Assembly (NCBI GenBank): GCA_039105265.1
Contig: JAPFFF010000004.1
Coordinates: 4,340,001 to 4,404,000 of the forward strand
Source: Tritrichomonas musculus
Taxonomy: Eukaryota; Parabasalia; Tritrichomonadida; Tritrichomonadidae
Reading direction: 5' to 3'
DNA: 64,000 nt
The notes under the pieces are model-generated. The model ran no database searches. It had not been told where the DNA came from and worked only from the letters and a program-made list of their open reading frames with translations. This document shows, in pieces, positions 29,344 to 39,693 of this stretch. The translations under genes were made by a program, and so were the position numbers. Position 1 is the stretch's first letter, and every line of letters starts with the position of its first letter.

Positions 29344-31650
29344 TTATAAGATTTTAAGGAGCTGTGTATATCTGTCTTGGAGGCTTAAAATTTTGCTGTT
29401 TGTATCATCTGATAAAATCCGAATTCGTGCGCAGAATTTGAACAAATTTGAAATAGTATCTTTGTTTTTCTCGTTGTTATCCATATAATATGATAAAAAT
29501 CTAACAATTACAGTTCCGATAAGTGTAGCTGAAGGTAGTAAATTATGTTCAACCCAATCTATTGATTGATCCAAGTTTTGTTGAGAGAAAGGAATAATCT
29601 GTTTCACTCTAAGAGCCTCACCAATTGCTAAATCGCTTCTTCCTGAGTCAAAAAGAACAAGAAGATGAAGTAAATTAGATAGCAAATCTAATTTTTGAAG
29701 TGATTGTTGATCAACTCCAAGTGAGAATATATCAATTGTGGTATTTTCTTCAAATATTAATTCAGTTCTGAGTTGTTTTACATTGGAAAGAAGCCTTTCT
29801 TTTTCGCTTTGAGTTAATTGATCAGACATTGACAAAACATGAATAGCTATTTTCAATGCGGCATTTTGTAGATGGATATTCTCTGTTGAAATTAAATTCA
29901 TTTTGTTTAATAAGATTGCGCAAATGAGAACAGTTTCTGAAATATCTTTTAGAGTAAATGTTGAAGGAATTTCGTTACTGATTGAAATTATAAGTTTGCG
30001 AGCATTATCATATTCTAATGTGATCACAAATAATTTTAATGAAGTAATTGAATAAAGATTCGAGTCTATTTCTTCTTGAATCATTTCTAAAGCGTTTCTC
30101 TTGCTCTCAGTATCGAGGTCAACATAATGTTCATTAATATCAAGCGATAAGAGGAATTTTGTAAGTAATTTCCTATCTTTGACTAGAGATAAGTAATCAA
30201 CAATTTGTGAGGTCATTGTAAGCGGTAGAAGTTCAATAAATTCTCCAATAATATTAGAAAGTATAATTTGAGATGAATTATGTTTCCATAAACCTGCTTT
30301 ATAAAAGATAATTAATATGTGTAGCACTTCAACTGGGAATAATTTATTTTCAATTAAAGAATCTATGCATGCATCAAATCTGAGAACAATAGCTAAAAGC
30401 ATTGAAAAAACAAAACGATTATTTGAAGAATTGAATATCTTTGATCCTTCGAATGATACTAGTTGTTGTAAGTCATTCAAAACACTATATCCGCCATCAC
30501 CATTATCATTAAGGCTAGAGTTGCTGTACCGATGTGGTGAAAGTAATAAAAATATAAAATCTTCAGCAGTTTTTAAATATTCTACTGGAGGTTGTTGAAC
30601 TTCTTCACCAATTACAAATATGTAGCAAAAGCTACGAAATGCTTCATAATCATTTGAAGGGTTTGTCTTAATATAAACGTTTGATTGAATTTCCGGTGAT
30701 GGCTCTAATTTTTGGTTTATATATAAATTAAAATAGTGCCAAAATTCGGCTGTCTGGCGATGATAATTTTTGCAAAAGTTTTCAACGTGTTTATTAAAGC
30801 CTGCTCTTATGCACACCCAAATATGCGGCCATGGGGGTTGAACGTTAGGATAATGCTGCATTACAAAATTATCAATTTCTTCAACTGTAGTATCTTCGTC
30901 GTTTGGAAAGTTAAGAAATCTATATTGGTTGATTAAAAAATTAAGAGATCCACAAGCCATTGTGCGTAAAATATCTGGAGAATTATCTGCCTGAGATAAA
31001 TCAATACTTGAATCGAAATGGCCAATTATTGAAAATAGAGCAATAAAGAAGTCAGCCCGAATCTGGCGAGTTGATTCATCGATGTTACGAGAAGTTTCAA
31101 TTGCTTTGATTGATTGTTTTATGATCGTTTCCACTGAACTAAATGGTTCAATGTTTGAATTAATTTGAGAATTAGCAAATAACTGAGCATACTCTGATAG
31201 TCTTCCAAGTTTTTGGGGATCTGTAGGAAATAATTTGAAATTTGAGCCAATAGGATGTTGCGAAATTTCTTTGTTTCTGAAAAATAAAAGCATTTCGTCT
31301 CGAAAGTGTTTTCTTTGAAGTTCATTATAATCGTGTTTCAACATTTCAAATTTTTGAATTGCTGTGTAAGCAGACATTTTTTGATGGCGTGTTTTTTGTG
31401 TGGAGATGTAAGATAATGATTCTTCTGGCTTTTGTTTAGATTCAATTTCTTTTAAAAGAGCTTCTGCTTTTGCAGAATCCACTCTTTGTTGAGCAAGTAA
31501 AATTCGGCCTTCTGGAGTCTTTTGTTGATCTTGTGAAATCTGATGAAAAAATTTAGATAATTGATTAAGGCCTATTGCTGATACTGATTCACCTTTTGAT
31601 CCACGCTCTAAACATTCAGCTTCATGGAGTAAGTTGTCGAGCGATTCCAT
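29344..31650 (-). CDS. NUP93: Nup93/Nic96 homologue, nuclear pore scaffold protein
   Basis: About 768 residues from ATG 31650, against about 820 in animals. The open frame extends 14 codons further up, but MESLDNLLHEAECLE resembles the usual Nup93 start and has an Inr-like TCATTTT 2 nt upstream (minus strand, 31652-31658). Family blocks in order: a coiled N-terminus (residues to about 90), WPHIWVCIRAGF, FWHYFNLYINQKLEPSPEIQ (Nup93 WFQEYMNS..LSPATENK), NPSNDYEAFRSFCYIFVIG (NNTDPYKRAVYCIIG), TAEDFIFLLLS (TEDYLWLKL) and FSMLLAIVLRFDACIDSLIE. Nup93/Nic96 links the inner ring to the channel nucleoporins. The gene is divergent to the coiled-coil gene at 31799, with a 148-nt shared promoter region. 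Confidence 0.85.
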   Translation of the reverse strand: MESLDNLLHEAECLERGSKGESVSAIGLNQLSKFFHQISQDQQKTPEGRILLAQQRVDSAKAEALLKEIESKQKPEESLSYISTQKTRHQKMSAYTAIQKFEMLKHDYNELQRKHFRDEMLLFFRNKEISQHPIGSNFKLFPTDPQKLGRLSEYAQLFANSQINSNIEPFSSVETIIKQSIKAIETSRNIDESTRQIRADFFIALFSIIGHFDSSIDLSQADNSPDILRTMACGSLNFLINQYRFLNFPNDEDTTVEEIDNFVMQHYPNVQPPWPHIWVCIRAGFNKHVENFCKNYHRQTAEFWHYFNLYINQKLEPSPEIQSNVYIKTNPSNDYEAFRSFCYIFVIGEEVQQPPVEYLKTAEDFIFLLLSPHRYSNSSLNDNGDGGYSVLNDLQQLVSFEGSKIFNSSNNRFVFSMLLAIVLRFDACIDSLIENKLFPVEVLHILIIFYKAGLWKHNSSQIILSNIIGEFIELLPLTMTSQIVDYLSLVKDRKLLTKFLLSLDINEHYVDLDTESKRNALEMIQEEIDSNLYSITSLKLFVITLEYDNARKLIISISNEIPSTFTLKDISETVLICAILLNKMNLISTENIHLQNAALKIAIHVLSMSDQLTQSEKERLLSNVKQLRTELIFEENTTIDIFSLGVDQQSLQKLDLLSNLLHLLVLFDSGRSDLAIGEALRVKQIIPFSQQNLDQSIDWVEHNLLPSATLIGTVIVRFLSYYMDNNEKNKDTISNLFKFCARIRILSDDTNSKILSLQDRYTQLLKIL

Positions 31651-31651
31651 A

Positions 31652-31658
31652 AAAATGA
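31652..31658 (-). promoter_or_regulatory. Inr-like element of the Nup93 gene
   Basis: TCATTTT on the minus strand is directly upstream of ATG 31650, favouring that ATG over the one 42 nt upstream. Confidence 0.35.
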
Positions 31659-31756
31659 ATAAGTAAGAACAAAATTTTTTGAATTTGGTCAAATTTCACC
31701 TTTTTAGAAAATAAAGAAATTGGCTAAATATTGACCATTGATTTAACCGTTAACCT

Positions 31757-31796
31757 TAACGTCTTGAAAATTTTTCTCTTTTATAAAAATCATTAT
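31757..31796 (+). promoter_or_regulatory. AACGT motif and Inr-like element of the gene at 31799
   Basis: TAACGTC at 31757-31763 is followed by TCATTAT at 31790-31796, 2 nt before the ATG. TAACCGTTAAC just upstream resembles a Myb-binding site. Roles are inferred from position. Confidence 0.35.
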
Positions 31797-31798
31797 AA

Positions 31799-32389
31799 AT
31801 GGAAGAAGCCCCCAACTCTAGCGCTGATACTGGATTACTATTAGAATATTTAAATAGGGAAAGTGATGAAGAAGAAAGTGTTTTTGAGCAACAAGAAAAT
31901 TATTATTTTGTGGAAGATGAGGAAACCAGCGACATTCAAGACGAAACAGCAGATTATGTTTTTACGGACTCAGCTCCAAAAAGCAAGCAATTCAAAGCTA
32001 AAAAGAAAAATCTTCAGCCAGTTGAAACAAAGCTTGAGAATGAAACATCGCAGCGTGGTTATTATAAAGTTTGTAAAGAAATTGAAAGCAAAATACCAGC
32101 ATATTACAATGATAAAGTTATTAAGCCTTTTTCATTTCTTTTAGATAATCAAAAAGTAGTTGAAAAAGAATATGGCACAAGAGAAGATGAACCAAACGGT
32201 GAATGGATTATTGATGTCGAAAATGCAGATGAAGAAACATTAGCAAAAGAAATTAATCGTCTTCGAATAAAATTAGAAAATGTTCATAAAGAAAATAAAT
32301 CCTTAGAAAAGAAAAAACAAAATATTCAAGGAAGACTTGACAATGCAAAAAATGAAAATGAACGTTTACAAAGTGAATTAGATCAATAA
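31799..32389 (+). CDS. Acidic protein with C-terminal coiled coil, function unknown
   Basis: The protein has 196 residues. The first 60 are acidic and probably disordered (SDEEESVFEQQENYYFVEDE). A conserved-looking middle reads YYKVCKEIESKIPAYYNDKV and PFSFLLDNQKVVEKEY. The last 55 residues form a clear heptad coiled coil (EINRLRIKLENVHKENKSLE and onward to the stop). I do not recognise the family. The divergent neighbour is Nup93, but no functional link is implied. Confidence 0.7.
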   Translation: MEEAPNSSADTGLLLEYLNRESDEEESVFEQQENYYFVEDEETSDIQDETADYVFTDSAPKSKQFKAKKKNLQPVETKLENETSQRGYYKVCKEIESKIPAYYNDKVIKPFSFLLDNQKVVEKEYGTREDEPNGEWIIDVENADEETLAKEINRLRIKLENVHKENKSLEKKKQNIQGRLDNAKNENERLQSELDQ

Positions 32390-32671
32390 TTTTATTTTAT
32401 TTTTTCTAATTGTTAATTCATTATTAATTAAAAATGGTTATATAAACTTGTCATATCCGGTAATTGTTCTTAGTATATATATACTCAATAAATTTTTTTT
32501 GTATTATATTGTAATTGAATAATGTAACATGAATTAGTGTTATGAGTATAATATTTAGAATATGCTTATATTAATTATTAATAAAAACAAATGTTGAAGT
32601 ATTTTAATTGATTTGCATATTATATTTATTTATAACATAAAAAAAAAAAAAATGAAACTACATAAAAAGTA

Positions 32672-34279
32672 TCAATAATTACTATCGATATCGCTTGTAT
32701 CTGTATATAATATAGATTTAATTATATTTTTTTTCTTTCCCGACTTCGGTTTATTTATTGTAGAACTAGTTATTTTTGATATACTTATTGGATCGCTATC
32801 GTTAGATACATCAGAAACTGTTTTAAAATATGTGCTATTTCCGTAAGTAACACTATTTGTAGGAGTAGCATTATTTTTTGTTATATTTTGAGAATTATTG
32901 ATATTGGCTTTTTTATTGGATTCGGTGAAATTTTCATTTTGGAAATTGGGTGAAATTGGTGAGTTTCGATTCGAATTTATTTGAACATGGTTTTCATCTT
33001 CATTTTCTGTCATATTAGAATCAGAAATAACAAAAACATTTGTTGAAGTTGTTAAATTAGTATTACTTATGCTGTTGTTGTTGATATTATTAGATGTGGT
33101 TGCTTTAGCATTACTATTATTATTATTATTATTTTTATTAGTATTGGTATAAATAACAATTTCACCATCATCAGGTGATATGGATTGAGAACTTAGCTTA
33201 AAATTATTATTTCTCTTAATGTTAAAAATATTATTGATTTTATTATTACTTGTTTCAATATTGCTGTCTTGGTTAATATTAAGAATATTAGTGTCATGAT
33301 TATTATTATAACTATCATAGCTATTGCTATTATTATTATCATTGTAGCTAGAATTATTACTGCCTGAATTAAAAATAAGATTAGCTTGATTAATATTTGT
33401 GTTATTGTTACTATTAATATTATATTCATTGCTACTAGTATTGCTGTTTGCTATATCATTTTTTTGTTCTGAGTCTTTTGATGATGATTTATAAAATTCA
33501 TTATCGCTTGATTTTCTTTTTCTTGAATGTCTCTTATGACTTTTGTTGTTGCTTTCATTATTTATATCTGTAGAAATTTGGTCGAGCTTGTTGCTAAAAT
33601 CATGAAATTTTTTCCGAAAATATTCTTTGATTATCATATCATTATTTTTTCGATTATTCGAAGCTTCCTCTTCAAGTATTTCTATGGTTTGCCTTGTACT
33701 ACTCTTTTCTGTTGTGCTGGCTAATAATTTTAATGTGGGATCTTTAGTGATTCCATCATAATGAGGTGTTCGCAAAATTTGCCAAATTTCTGATAGTTCA
33801 TAATGATGCGTAAAAAAATGCCGATCTAAAAATTGTAATGATGTATAGCACTTCATACAAACTGGGCATACAACTCCTGAAGTTTTTGATTTGCTGATAA
33901 CTTTGTTAGTCATTATATCTTTTACAATTTCTGAATCATCATCAGAATAATCAAAACTATAACTTGAATTTAAAATATTTTTTTGAATTTTTTCTTTGAG
34001 TTTTTCATTGATTTTTATTTGCTTTTCTAATTTTTTAAGATTTTTCTTTTGATTTGATATTAATATTTTCATAATTACCTGTAAGATAGTAAGAAAGTGA
34101 GTAATAGTTGCAATTGAAGCTCCATTAAAATTATTTGTATTTAAAAAATCTTGAATTATTATTTTTATTGTAGGCTTATCGTGAGTTGAAGATAAATCAA
34201 TAGGAGATATAGAAGATATAAATTTCCAATTAATCCCAAATGGTGAGCCTGATGTTTCATTAAATGTATATGATTGCAT
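32672..34279 (-). CDS. DZIP1-like C2H2 zinc-finger protein with Asn/Ser-rich tail
   Basis: About 535 residues from ATG 34279. The first 120 residues (INWKFISSISPIDLSSTHDK, then a helix TITHFLTILQVIMKILISNQ running into a coiled coil) resemble the N-terminal domain of DZIP1/Iguana, which has the pattern (D/N)W..I..hDh..h...D...L......h.F....L....hh.hh..h..yL. It is followed at about residue 135 by one C2H2 finger, CPVCMKCYTSLQFLDRHFFTHH, the same order as in DZIP1. The remaining 350 residues are Asn/Ser/Asp-rich and low-complexity. DZIP1 acts at the basal body in ciliogenesis. The match is by pattern and should be treated as moderate. Alternative: an unrelated single-finger protein. Confidence 0.55.
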   Translation of the reverse strand: MQSYTFNETSGSPFGINWKFISSISPIDLSSTHDKPTIKIIIQDFLNTNNFNGASIATITHFLTILQVIMKILISNQKKNLKKLEKQIKINEKLKEKIQKNILNSSYSFDYSDDDSEIVKDIMTNKVISKSKTSGVVCPVCMKCYTSLQFLDRHFFTHHYELSEIWQILRTPHYDGITKDPTLKLLASTTEKSSTRQTIEILEEEASNNRKNNDMIIKEYFRKKFHDFSNKLDQISTDINNESNNKSHKRHSRKRKSSDNEFYKSSSKDSEQKNDIANSNTSSNEYNINSNNNTNINQANLIFNSGSNNSSYNDNNNSNSYDSYNNNHDTNILNINQDSNIETSNNKINNIFNIKRNNNFKLSSQSISPDDGEIVIYTNTNKNNNNNNSNAKATTSNNINNNSISNTNLTTSTNVFVISDSNMTENEDENHVQINSNRNSPISPNFQNENFTESNKKANINNSQNITKNNATPTNSVTYGNSTYFKTVSDVSNDSDPISISKITSSTINKPKSGKKKNIIKSILYTDTSDIDSNY

Positions 34280-34417
34280 CAAAAAATTGAATTAAAAATT
34301 TATAAAAAAGCGGTTTACCACAAAATATTGAATTTTATAAATTTATAAAATAATAAAATAATACTGTATTGAAACATGAAGCAAGCTGTTTCCATCTAAA
34401 ATGGATATGTTAATCAC

Positions 34418-36682
34418 TTAATTTTCATTATCATAATTATAATAATCTTCTTCTTCTTTATTTTCGGCATTATGATCAGAATTATTTTCTCTGTTTTCTT
34501 CATCTGAATTTATTTTATTTATTTTATGTGGCTCAAGTTCATCATCTTCTTTAATCTGGTTATCATTTTCATCTGCATTGTTTTTGTTTAAATTTGTATC
34601 CCAGTATCCAGTTTCTTCTGAATTTTTATCTTCTTTTTCATCAGTTTTATCCAAGTCCTTTGCATTATCATCGTCTGAATTTTCAGATTTATTTTCAGAA
34701 TTTGGATTGTTTGCCTTAATTTCTTCATTTATTTTATTTTTGTCGTTATCACTTGTGTTATTATTTATATTTTGTTTTTCATCAGAATCAGAATCATTGA
34801 TTTCGATATTTACATATTCTTCAGCATTATCATTGGTATTTCTTTTATTATTGGCATCTTCTTTATTTTCAATGTCACTATCACTAGAACCAGAATTTGA
34901 AGGCTTATTATGAATGTGGTCATCTTTATTATCTTCGCTGTTAGACGAAGAATCATTTTCTTTTCTATTGTTATTGTCGTTATCTGTTATTTGATGGTTT
35001 TCATTTTCATCGGAATCTGAATTTTCATTATTATTTGATGATGCATTGTTTTCAGCTTGTTTTGAATTTTGAATATTTTGAGGATTTCGCTTGAAAAGCA
35101 ATGGTCCAGAAGTTTTATGAACAATTGTTGGCACTTTCTTTTGAATTGTATTTTGGTTGTCTTCTTCTTCGGGGATTTTTGATCTTTGTTGATTTTGTTT
35201 GATATTTAAGTTTTCGTTACTTTTTTGCGAATCATTTGTTTTTCTTTTTGGCTGTTCAAGAGTTTGATTGTCATTTGGTTTTTGTGCCTCTGCTTTTCTT
35301 GCTTTTCTCAACAAAGCTAATTTATTGATTTTTTCCTTGGTCTCATTAATCTTTTTAAGTATTTCTATATTATCTTGGAGGAACCCATTGATTTGTTTGT
35401 TTTTGGTTTCAATGATATCTCTCATTGCAGAAATTTGAGATTTAAGTTCTATCATTTCATTAATCCGATCAGCTTTTGGTTGGCTTTCTTGATCATTTGA
35501 AATGATTTTATTTTTTTGATTTGGTTGTTTTACAGAATCTTTCCAATATTTTTTGACAATTTTGTTAGGAATGTTACAAGGAGGTTGGCAAGAGACAAAA
35601 ACACATGAAAGCCCGAATCCTGTAATGCAGAAAGAAGCGCCTTCCTTTATTATTGTACGTAGTGGTGTATAGACAATATCTTTTTTTAGTTCGCTTTTGA
35701 GCAATAATTCGCCATTTGAATTAGTGCCGCAAGCAAAAATTGCTCCTTGAGAATTTTGGAAAAGGGAATGTTGATAACCAGCATAAGCTGAAGTTATTTG
35801 CATATTTTTGAATGAAGGAATTTCTTCAAACTTTGGACTTGTCTTAATTTCATTTCCGAGACCAATCTGTCCAGAAATATTGGATCCGCAACCAAGAACT
35901 TTTCCATCCTCAGTTATAGCAAAAGCATGTTTTTTGGTGCCAGAAATTTGAACAACTTTTATTTTCGAAAGTTCTTTAACTTTCACAATTTGAAGTTCAT
36001 TTAAGTTGTTACATGTGTAAACTTGTCCGGTAGATGAAAGAATTAAAAGAGATTTGTCAAGGCATGCAACATATATAGGTTTTTCGTTCTTGGGAAGATT
36101 TAATATTTTTGGTGTAAATGATTCTGTTTCAAAAATTGATGAATTGATCATAAGTATGGCACCTTCTTTTGTAATAGCAGCTGAAGTTTGACAACCACCA
36201 AAAAGAGCCAAAGGAAAATAGCCATCAGTGTCCAAAAAAACTGGATGGTCGATCTCTTGATTTTCAAGAAAATAAGCAAGGGATGGTGGTTCGTTCTTTT
36301 GAAGAGGTTTTAATAGATAAAGAGTATAAGATGCGCCAGAAACAGCTGAAATAGGAGTATAGTTATTGTCATCATCTCCTATATTGATTCTTAACCATTT
36401 TCCAAGTTTTTTTTTAGTATTTGCTCGTTGGTTGCCAGTATTTGGTCCAATTGTTGTTGATGGTTCATTTTTCATAATAGTTACAGCATGTGAACTATAA
36501 ACCGAAAATGATAAACAATCTGTTGTTTTAAGTGGTACATCAATAGCAGGACAAACTATTGGTATATTATTTTTATTGGTATTATTTGATTCAAAATAAA
36601 GTTGATTATATGCATTATTGCCGGCAACATACATAACTCCGTCACTTTCTGTGTTCTGTGATGATTTTGATTTTGGAGGCAT
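34418..36682 (-). CDS. RCC1-repeat protein with coiled coil and long acidic Asn/Ser-rich tail
   Basis: The protein has 754 residues. Residues 1-375 contain RCC1-type beta-propeller repeats: MYVAGNNAYNQLYF, GKVLGCGSNISGQIGLGNEI, TSAYAGYQHSLFQNSQGAIF and ACGTNSNGELLL. A coiled coil spans about 405-465 (RINEMIELKSQISAMRDIIE). Beyond about 470 the sequence is Asn/Asp/Glu/Ser-rich and probably disordered. RCC1 propellers serve as exchange factors or binding modules. The tail makes a Ran-GEF role doubtful, and similar RCC1-coil-acidic proteins are common in trichomonads. Confidence 0.82.
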   Translation of the reverse strand: MPPKSKSSQNTESDGVMYVAGNNAYNQLYFESNNTNKNNIPIVCPAIDVPLKTTDCLSFSVYSSHAVTIMKNEPSTTIGPNTGNQRANTKKKLGKWLRINIGDDDNNYTPISAVSGASYTLYLLKPLQKNEPPSLAYFLENQEIDHPVFLDTDGYFPLALFGGCQTSAAITKEGAILMINSSIFETESFTPKILNLPKNEKPIYVACLDKSLLILSSTGQVYTCNNLNELQIVKVKELSKIKVVQISGTKKHAFAITEDGKVLGCGSNISGQIGLGNEIKTSPKFEEIPSFKNMQITSAYAGYQHSLFQNSQGAIFACGTNSNGELLLKSELKKDIVYTPLRTIIKEGASFCITGFGLSCVFVSCQPPCNIPNKIVKKYWKDSVKQPNQKNKIISNDQESQPKADRINEMIELKSQISAMRDIIETKNKQINGFLQDNIEILKKINETKEKINKLALLRKARKAEAQKPNDNQTLEQPKRKTNDSQKSNENLNIKQNQQRSKIPEEEDNQNTIQKKVPTIVHKTSGPLLFKRNPQNIQNSKQAENNASSNNNENSDSDENENHQITDNDNNNRKENDSSSNSEDNKDDHIHNKPSNSGSSDSDIENKEDANNKRNTNDNAEEYVNIEINDSDSDEKQNINNNTSDNDKNKINEEIKANNPNSENKSENSDDDNAKDLDKTDEKEDKNSEETGYWDTNLNKNNADENDNQIKEDDELEPHKINKINSDEENRENNSDHNAENKEEEDYYNYDNEN

Positions 36683-37078
36683 ATTCAGTGAGCAGAAAAA
36701 AATGATGTAAACTATTTAAATTAAAAAATTTGACTTACAGAGAATGAAAAATTTTCATGAAAACATAACATCAAAAGTAGGAAAATGTTTAGCATTTAAG
36801 GCAATTATAACTGTGGGACCTATGAAGTTGATGTATAAATTAAACAGCAAAAACAAATATCATATTTATATATTAAATTTCATGAATGAAAAAAAGAGAT
36901 TTCATATTTTCAATATGGGTTAAAATTATATTTGAACAAAAATCATTGTTATTCTAAAGATCAATTAAGTTAAAAATAAAATATTTGATGAAAATGAATT
37001 ATTGAAAAAGTTTAATAACGTACTAAATTGAAAAAATGACGTTAATTTTTGAAGATTTTTGATAATAAATATAATTAA
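36683..37078. other. Divergent intergenic region with AACGT motifs
   Basis: There is no gene. TAATAACGTACTAAATT at 37013-37029 closely matches the sequence upstream of CFAP58 (TAACGTACTGAATT at 19401), and TGACGTTAAT follows near 37037. Confidence 0.5.
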
Positions 37079-39427
37079 ATGAATGTTAAAAGGTTTCTAT
37101 CGGATTCGTTTAGACGTCAGATTGATAATCGAATTAATAGGCTTGTTGTTAATCATAAAATAAATCAAACTCGAGAAGGAGCAAGAACCCAATATATGGA
37201 ATCAAGACCAACAATCGCACCTATTACGCAGCCAAATCAAAGAGTTCCAACGAAAGTGCGAATCGCAACAGTTAATTCGCCACGTCCATCAGCTCCTATA
37301 AGCGTGAATCCAGTACCAATCAAAACGCAAATGGCGCCTTCAGCAATCACACGTAAGAAAAGAATACAAAAGTCAAGTTTGAGTTCATTCCCAAGTGAAA
37401 AAAATAATTTAGCTATATCAACGAATAGCTTTTCAAATATCACGTCTGAACATGCATCAGCTGTCTATATTAAAAAATGTGAGGATTTGGGACTTCTACC
37501 TAATCCAACTGCAGAAAAGCGTTTTATCGAGCAATTTATAAATTCTATTAATGAAAAATCATTGCGCTTTACTGGGCTTGGTCTAGGGCCCCAAAGTATT
37601 AATTGTATTGTTGAGCTTTTTTACACAAATCCTCAATTAGTATATATTGATTTATCACTCAATAGACTAGGAGATGAGGGTGCTAGAACTATAGGTCAAT
37701 ATTTGGAGTTAAACACTCCAATGATATATATTGACTTGCGATCGAATGGTATTGGGATTCAAGGATGTGTTGAACTTTTCAAAGGACTTAAACAAAATTA
37801 CCATATCACAAATCTCGATCTTTCCGCTGTTGATGGAATTGAACGAAATAGAATTGGAACAGAAGGATGTAAATATCTCGGTGATGTTTTGTCAGTTAAT
37901 GAAACATTATCTAACTTGAACGCTTCAATGTGTGGAATTACTGCAGACGGTTGCAGATTTTTAGGGCCAGCGCTTGCATTGAATCAATCATTGATGATTC
38001 TCGATTTAACAGCAAATCGTTTTGGATCAGTAGGAGCAAACAATCTTTTTTCAATTGATGACTCCTTTGGGCAATTGACAACACTCATTTTAGCAAGAAA
38101 TGGAATAGGTGATGATGCAGCAAAAGCAATTTGTCGTCAATTAGCGCGTAGTAAAACTATAAATAATATTGATTTATCAGATAATAATTTAGGTAAGAAA
38201 TTTCTCCGTCATTTTTATGATGCTTTGCAATTACATCAATTAACTACAATCAATTTATCAAAAAATAAGATTGGTGCTGATTGTGCTGATTTTTTGCACA
38301 TTATTATTAGAGATTTCCCATCAATGCGGAATATAAATATTTCATCTAATCAATTGAAAGATTCAACGATTATGCAAATTGCCGACGCATTAAAGCAAAA
38401 TAATACAATACAATCAATTGATTTAAGTGATACAATTATGGGCGATGATAGTGCATCAAGTTTAGCTGCTGTTATACGTGAGCACACTTCCCTTCAAAAA
38501 CTTTTGTTAGCAGGAAATAGGATTACTGATGAAGGAGGAGTTTTAATTGCAAAAGCATTGACGACGAATACAAGCCTGGTCGTCCTTTCAATGAAAAATA
38601 ACGAACTTAAAGATGAAACAGCTAATGCTTTTTTGGAAGCGCTTACAAAAAACACAACAATTTCCGATTTAGATGTTTCCTATAATGATTTTAGTTATCG
38701 TTCATATGTTAAGCTCACTCAAACAATTGAAGAGCATAAACATACTCTAAATTCCAATATAGCTGAAATTGCCACAAAGCATATTGACTGGCTCAAAAGT
38801 GAAGAACAAAGGCTTTTCAAATATAGAGAAGAAATTGCGGAGCAAATTGAAATAGTTGAAAATACTACTGGTGAAAGAAACTTAAAACAAGAAGAACTTC
38901 GAAATTTAATTAGGATGAAAACAGATGAGACAAATAAAATTCAAAAAGAGCTCGATGATATTAAAGCTGATTACGATCAAATTGCAGATGAAAGGCGTGG
39001 TAAACAACAAGAATTTAATGATATAAAGATGAATTATGAAGGAAAGCATTCTCATCTTCAAACTCAATTAACAAGTCTTTCGCAAAAACGACAGCATGCT
39101 CAAACGCGTCTACTCAAAAGTGAAAAAGCAAGGAAGGATCAAGCTGCCGAAAATGAAAAATTAATGGCAGAATTGAAAGGAAAGCTGAACGATGCCAGAG
39201 AACAGCTCAAAGCAGCAATAAATGTTGCTTTGGATACTAAAAAATCTATGCTGGAAGAAGAGCAAAGGCAAGAAGAAGAGAAAAGGCTGGCTGAAATCGC
39301 ACAAAAGAAAGCTGCTAAGAAAAAGAATTCAAAGAAGAAAAAGAAAAACGAAAAACCGCAGCAGCCAAGAGCGTTTGCTGCACTCGATAGAGCTGCTGCT
39401 GCTGCTTTAGCTCAAAATCCTGCTTAA
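37079..39427 (+). CDS. Leucine-rich repeat (RNase-inhibitor type) protein with C-terminal coiled coil
   Basis: The protein has 782 residues. Residues 1-130 are basic and Pro/Ser-rich. Residues about 140-565 are about 14 LRRs of the 28-residue RNase-inhibitor type (LxxLDLSxNxIGDEGAxxIAxxL), for example VYIDLSLNRLGDEGARTIGQ and LQKLLLAGNRITDEGGVLIA. Residues about 570-740 are a continuous coiled coil, and the end is a Lys-rich, Ala-rich tail. LRR plus coiled-coil architecture is common in axonemal and basal-body proteins, and its upstream motif is shared with CFAP58, but no specific orthologue is claimed. Confidence 0.82.
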   Translation: MNVKRFLSDSFRRQIDNRINRLVVNHKINQTREGARTQYMESRPTIAPITQPNQRVPTKVRIATVNSPRPSAPISVNPVPIKTQMAPSAITRKKRIQKSSLSSFPSEKNNLAISTNSFSNITSEHASAVYIKKCEDLGLLPNPTAEKRFIEQFINSINEKSLRFTGLGLGPQSINCIVELFYTNPQLVYIDLSLNRLGDEGARTIGQYLELNTPMIYIDLRSNGIGIQGCVELFKGLKQNYHITNLDLSAVDGIERNRIGTEGCKYLGDVLSVNETLSNLNASMCGITADGCRFLGPALALNQSLMILDLTANRFGSVGANNLFSIDDSFGQLTTLILARNGIGDDAAKAICRQLARSKTINNIDLSDNNLGKKFLRHFYDALQLHQLTTINLSKNKIGADCADFLHIIIRDFPSMRNINISSNQLKDSTIMQIADALKQNNTIQSIDLSDTIMGDDSASSLAAVIREHTSLQKLLLAGNRITDEGGVLIAKALTTNTSLVVLSMKNNELKDETANAFLEALTKNTTISDLDVSYNDFSYRSYVKLTQTIEEHKHTLNSNIAEIATKHIDWLKSEEQRLFKYREEIAEQIEIVENTTGERNLKQEELRNLIRMKTDETNKIQKELDDIKADYDQIADERRGKQQEFNDIKMNYEGKHSHLQTQLTSLSQKRQHAQTRLLKSEKARKDQAAENEKLMAELKGKLNDAREQLKAAINVALDTKKSMLEEEQRQEEEKRLAEIAQKKAAKKKNSKKKKKNEKPQQPRAFAALDRAAAAALAQNPA

Positions 39428-39693
39428 AATTGTTTTTTAACTTGTTATAATCTTTTAAATAAATGTTTGGTTATTCTATATATTTATGTTATTTAATTAT
39501 GAAAATCTTTTTTTAAAAAAAAAAAAAAAATTCACTATTAAGTGGTAATTATACTTTTGTTCATAATGTACATATTGAGATCGTGTGCTCTGTAAACTTT
39601 GTTCTGTGTAAGGTCATGATTTTGAATTGAATGTAAAAAAAATGAAAATATAATATTGAACCTACTTTACTGATCTATTTTTTTGTTTTGTTT

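Noticed and set aside
34578..34913. 111-codon plus-strand frame, hydrophobic
   Set aside because: It is a mirror of the acidic Asn/Ser/Asp-rich tail of the RCC1 protein. The Phe/Leu/Ser composition is the expected antisense of GAA/GAT/AAT codons.
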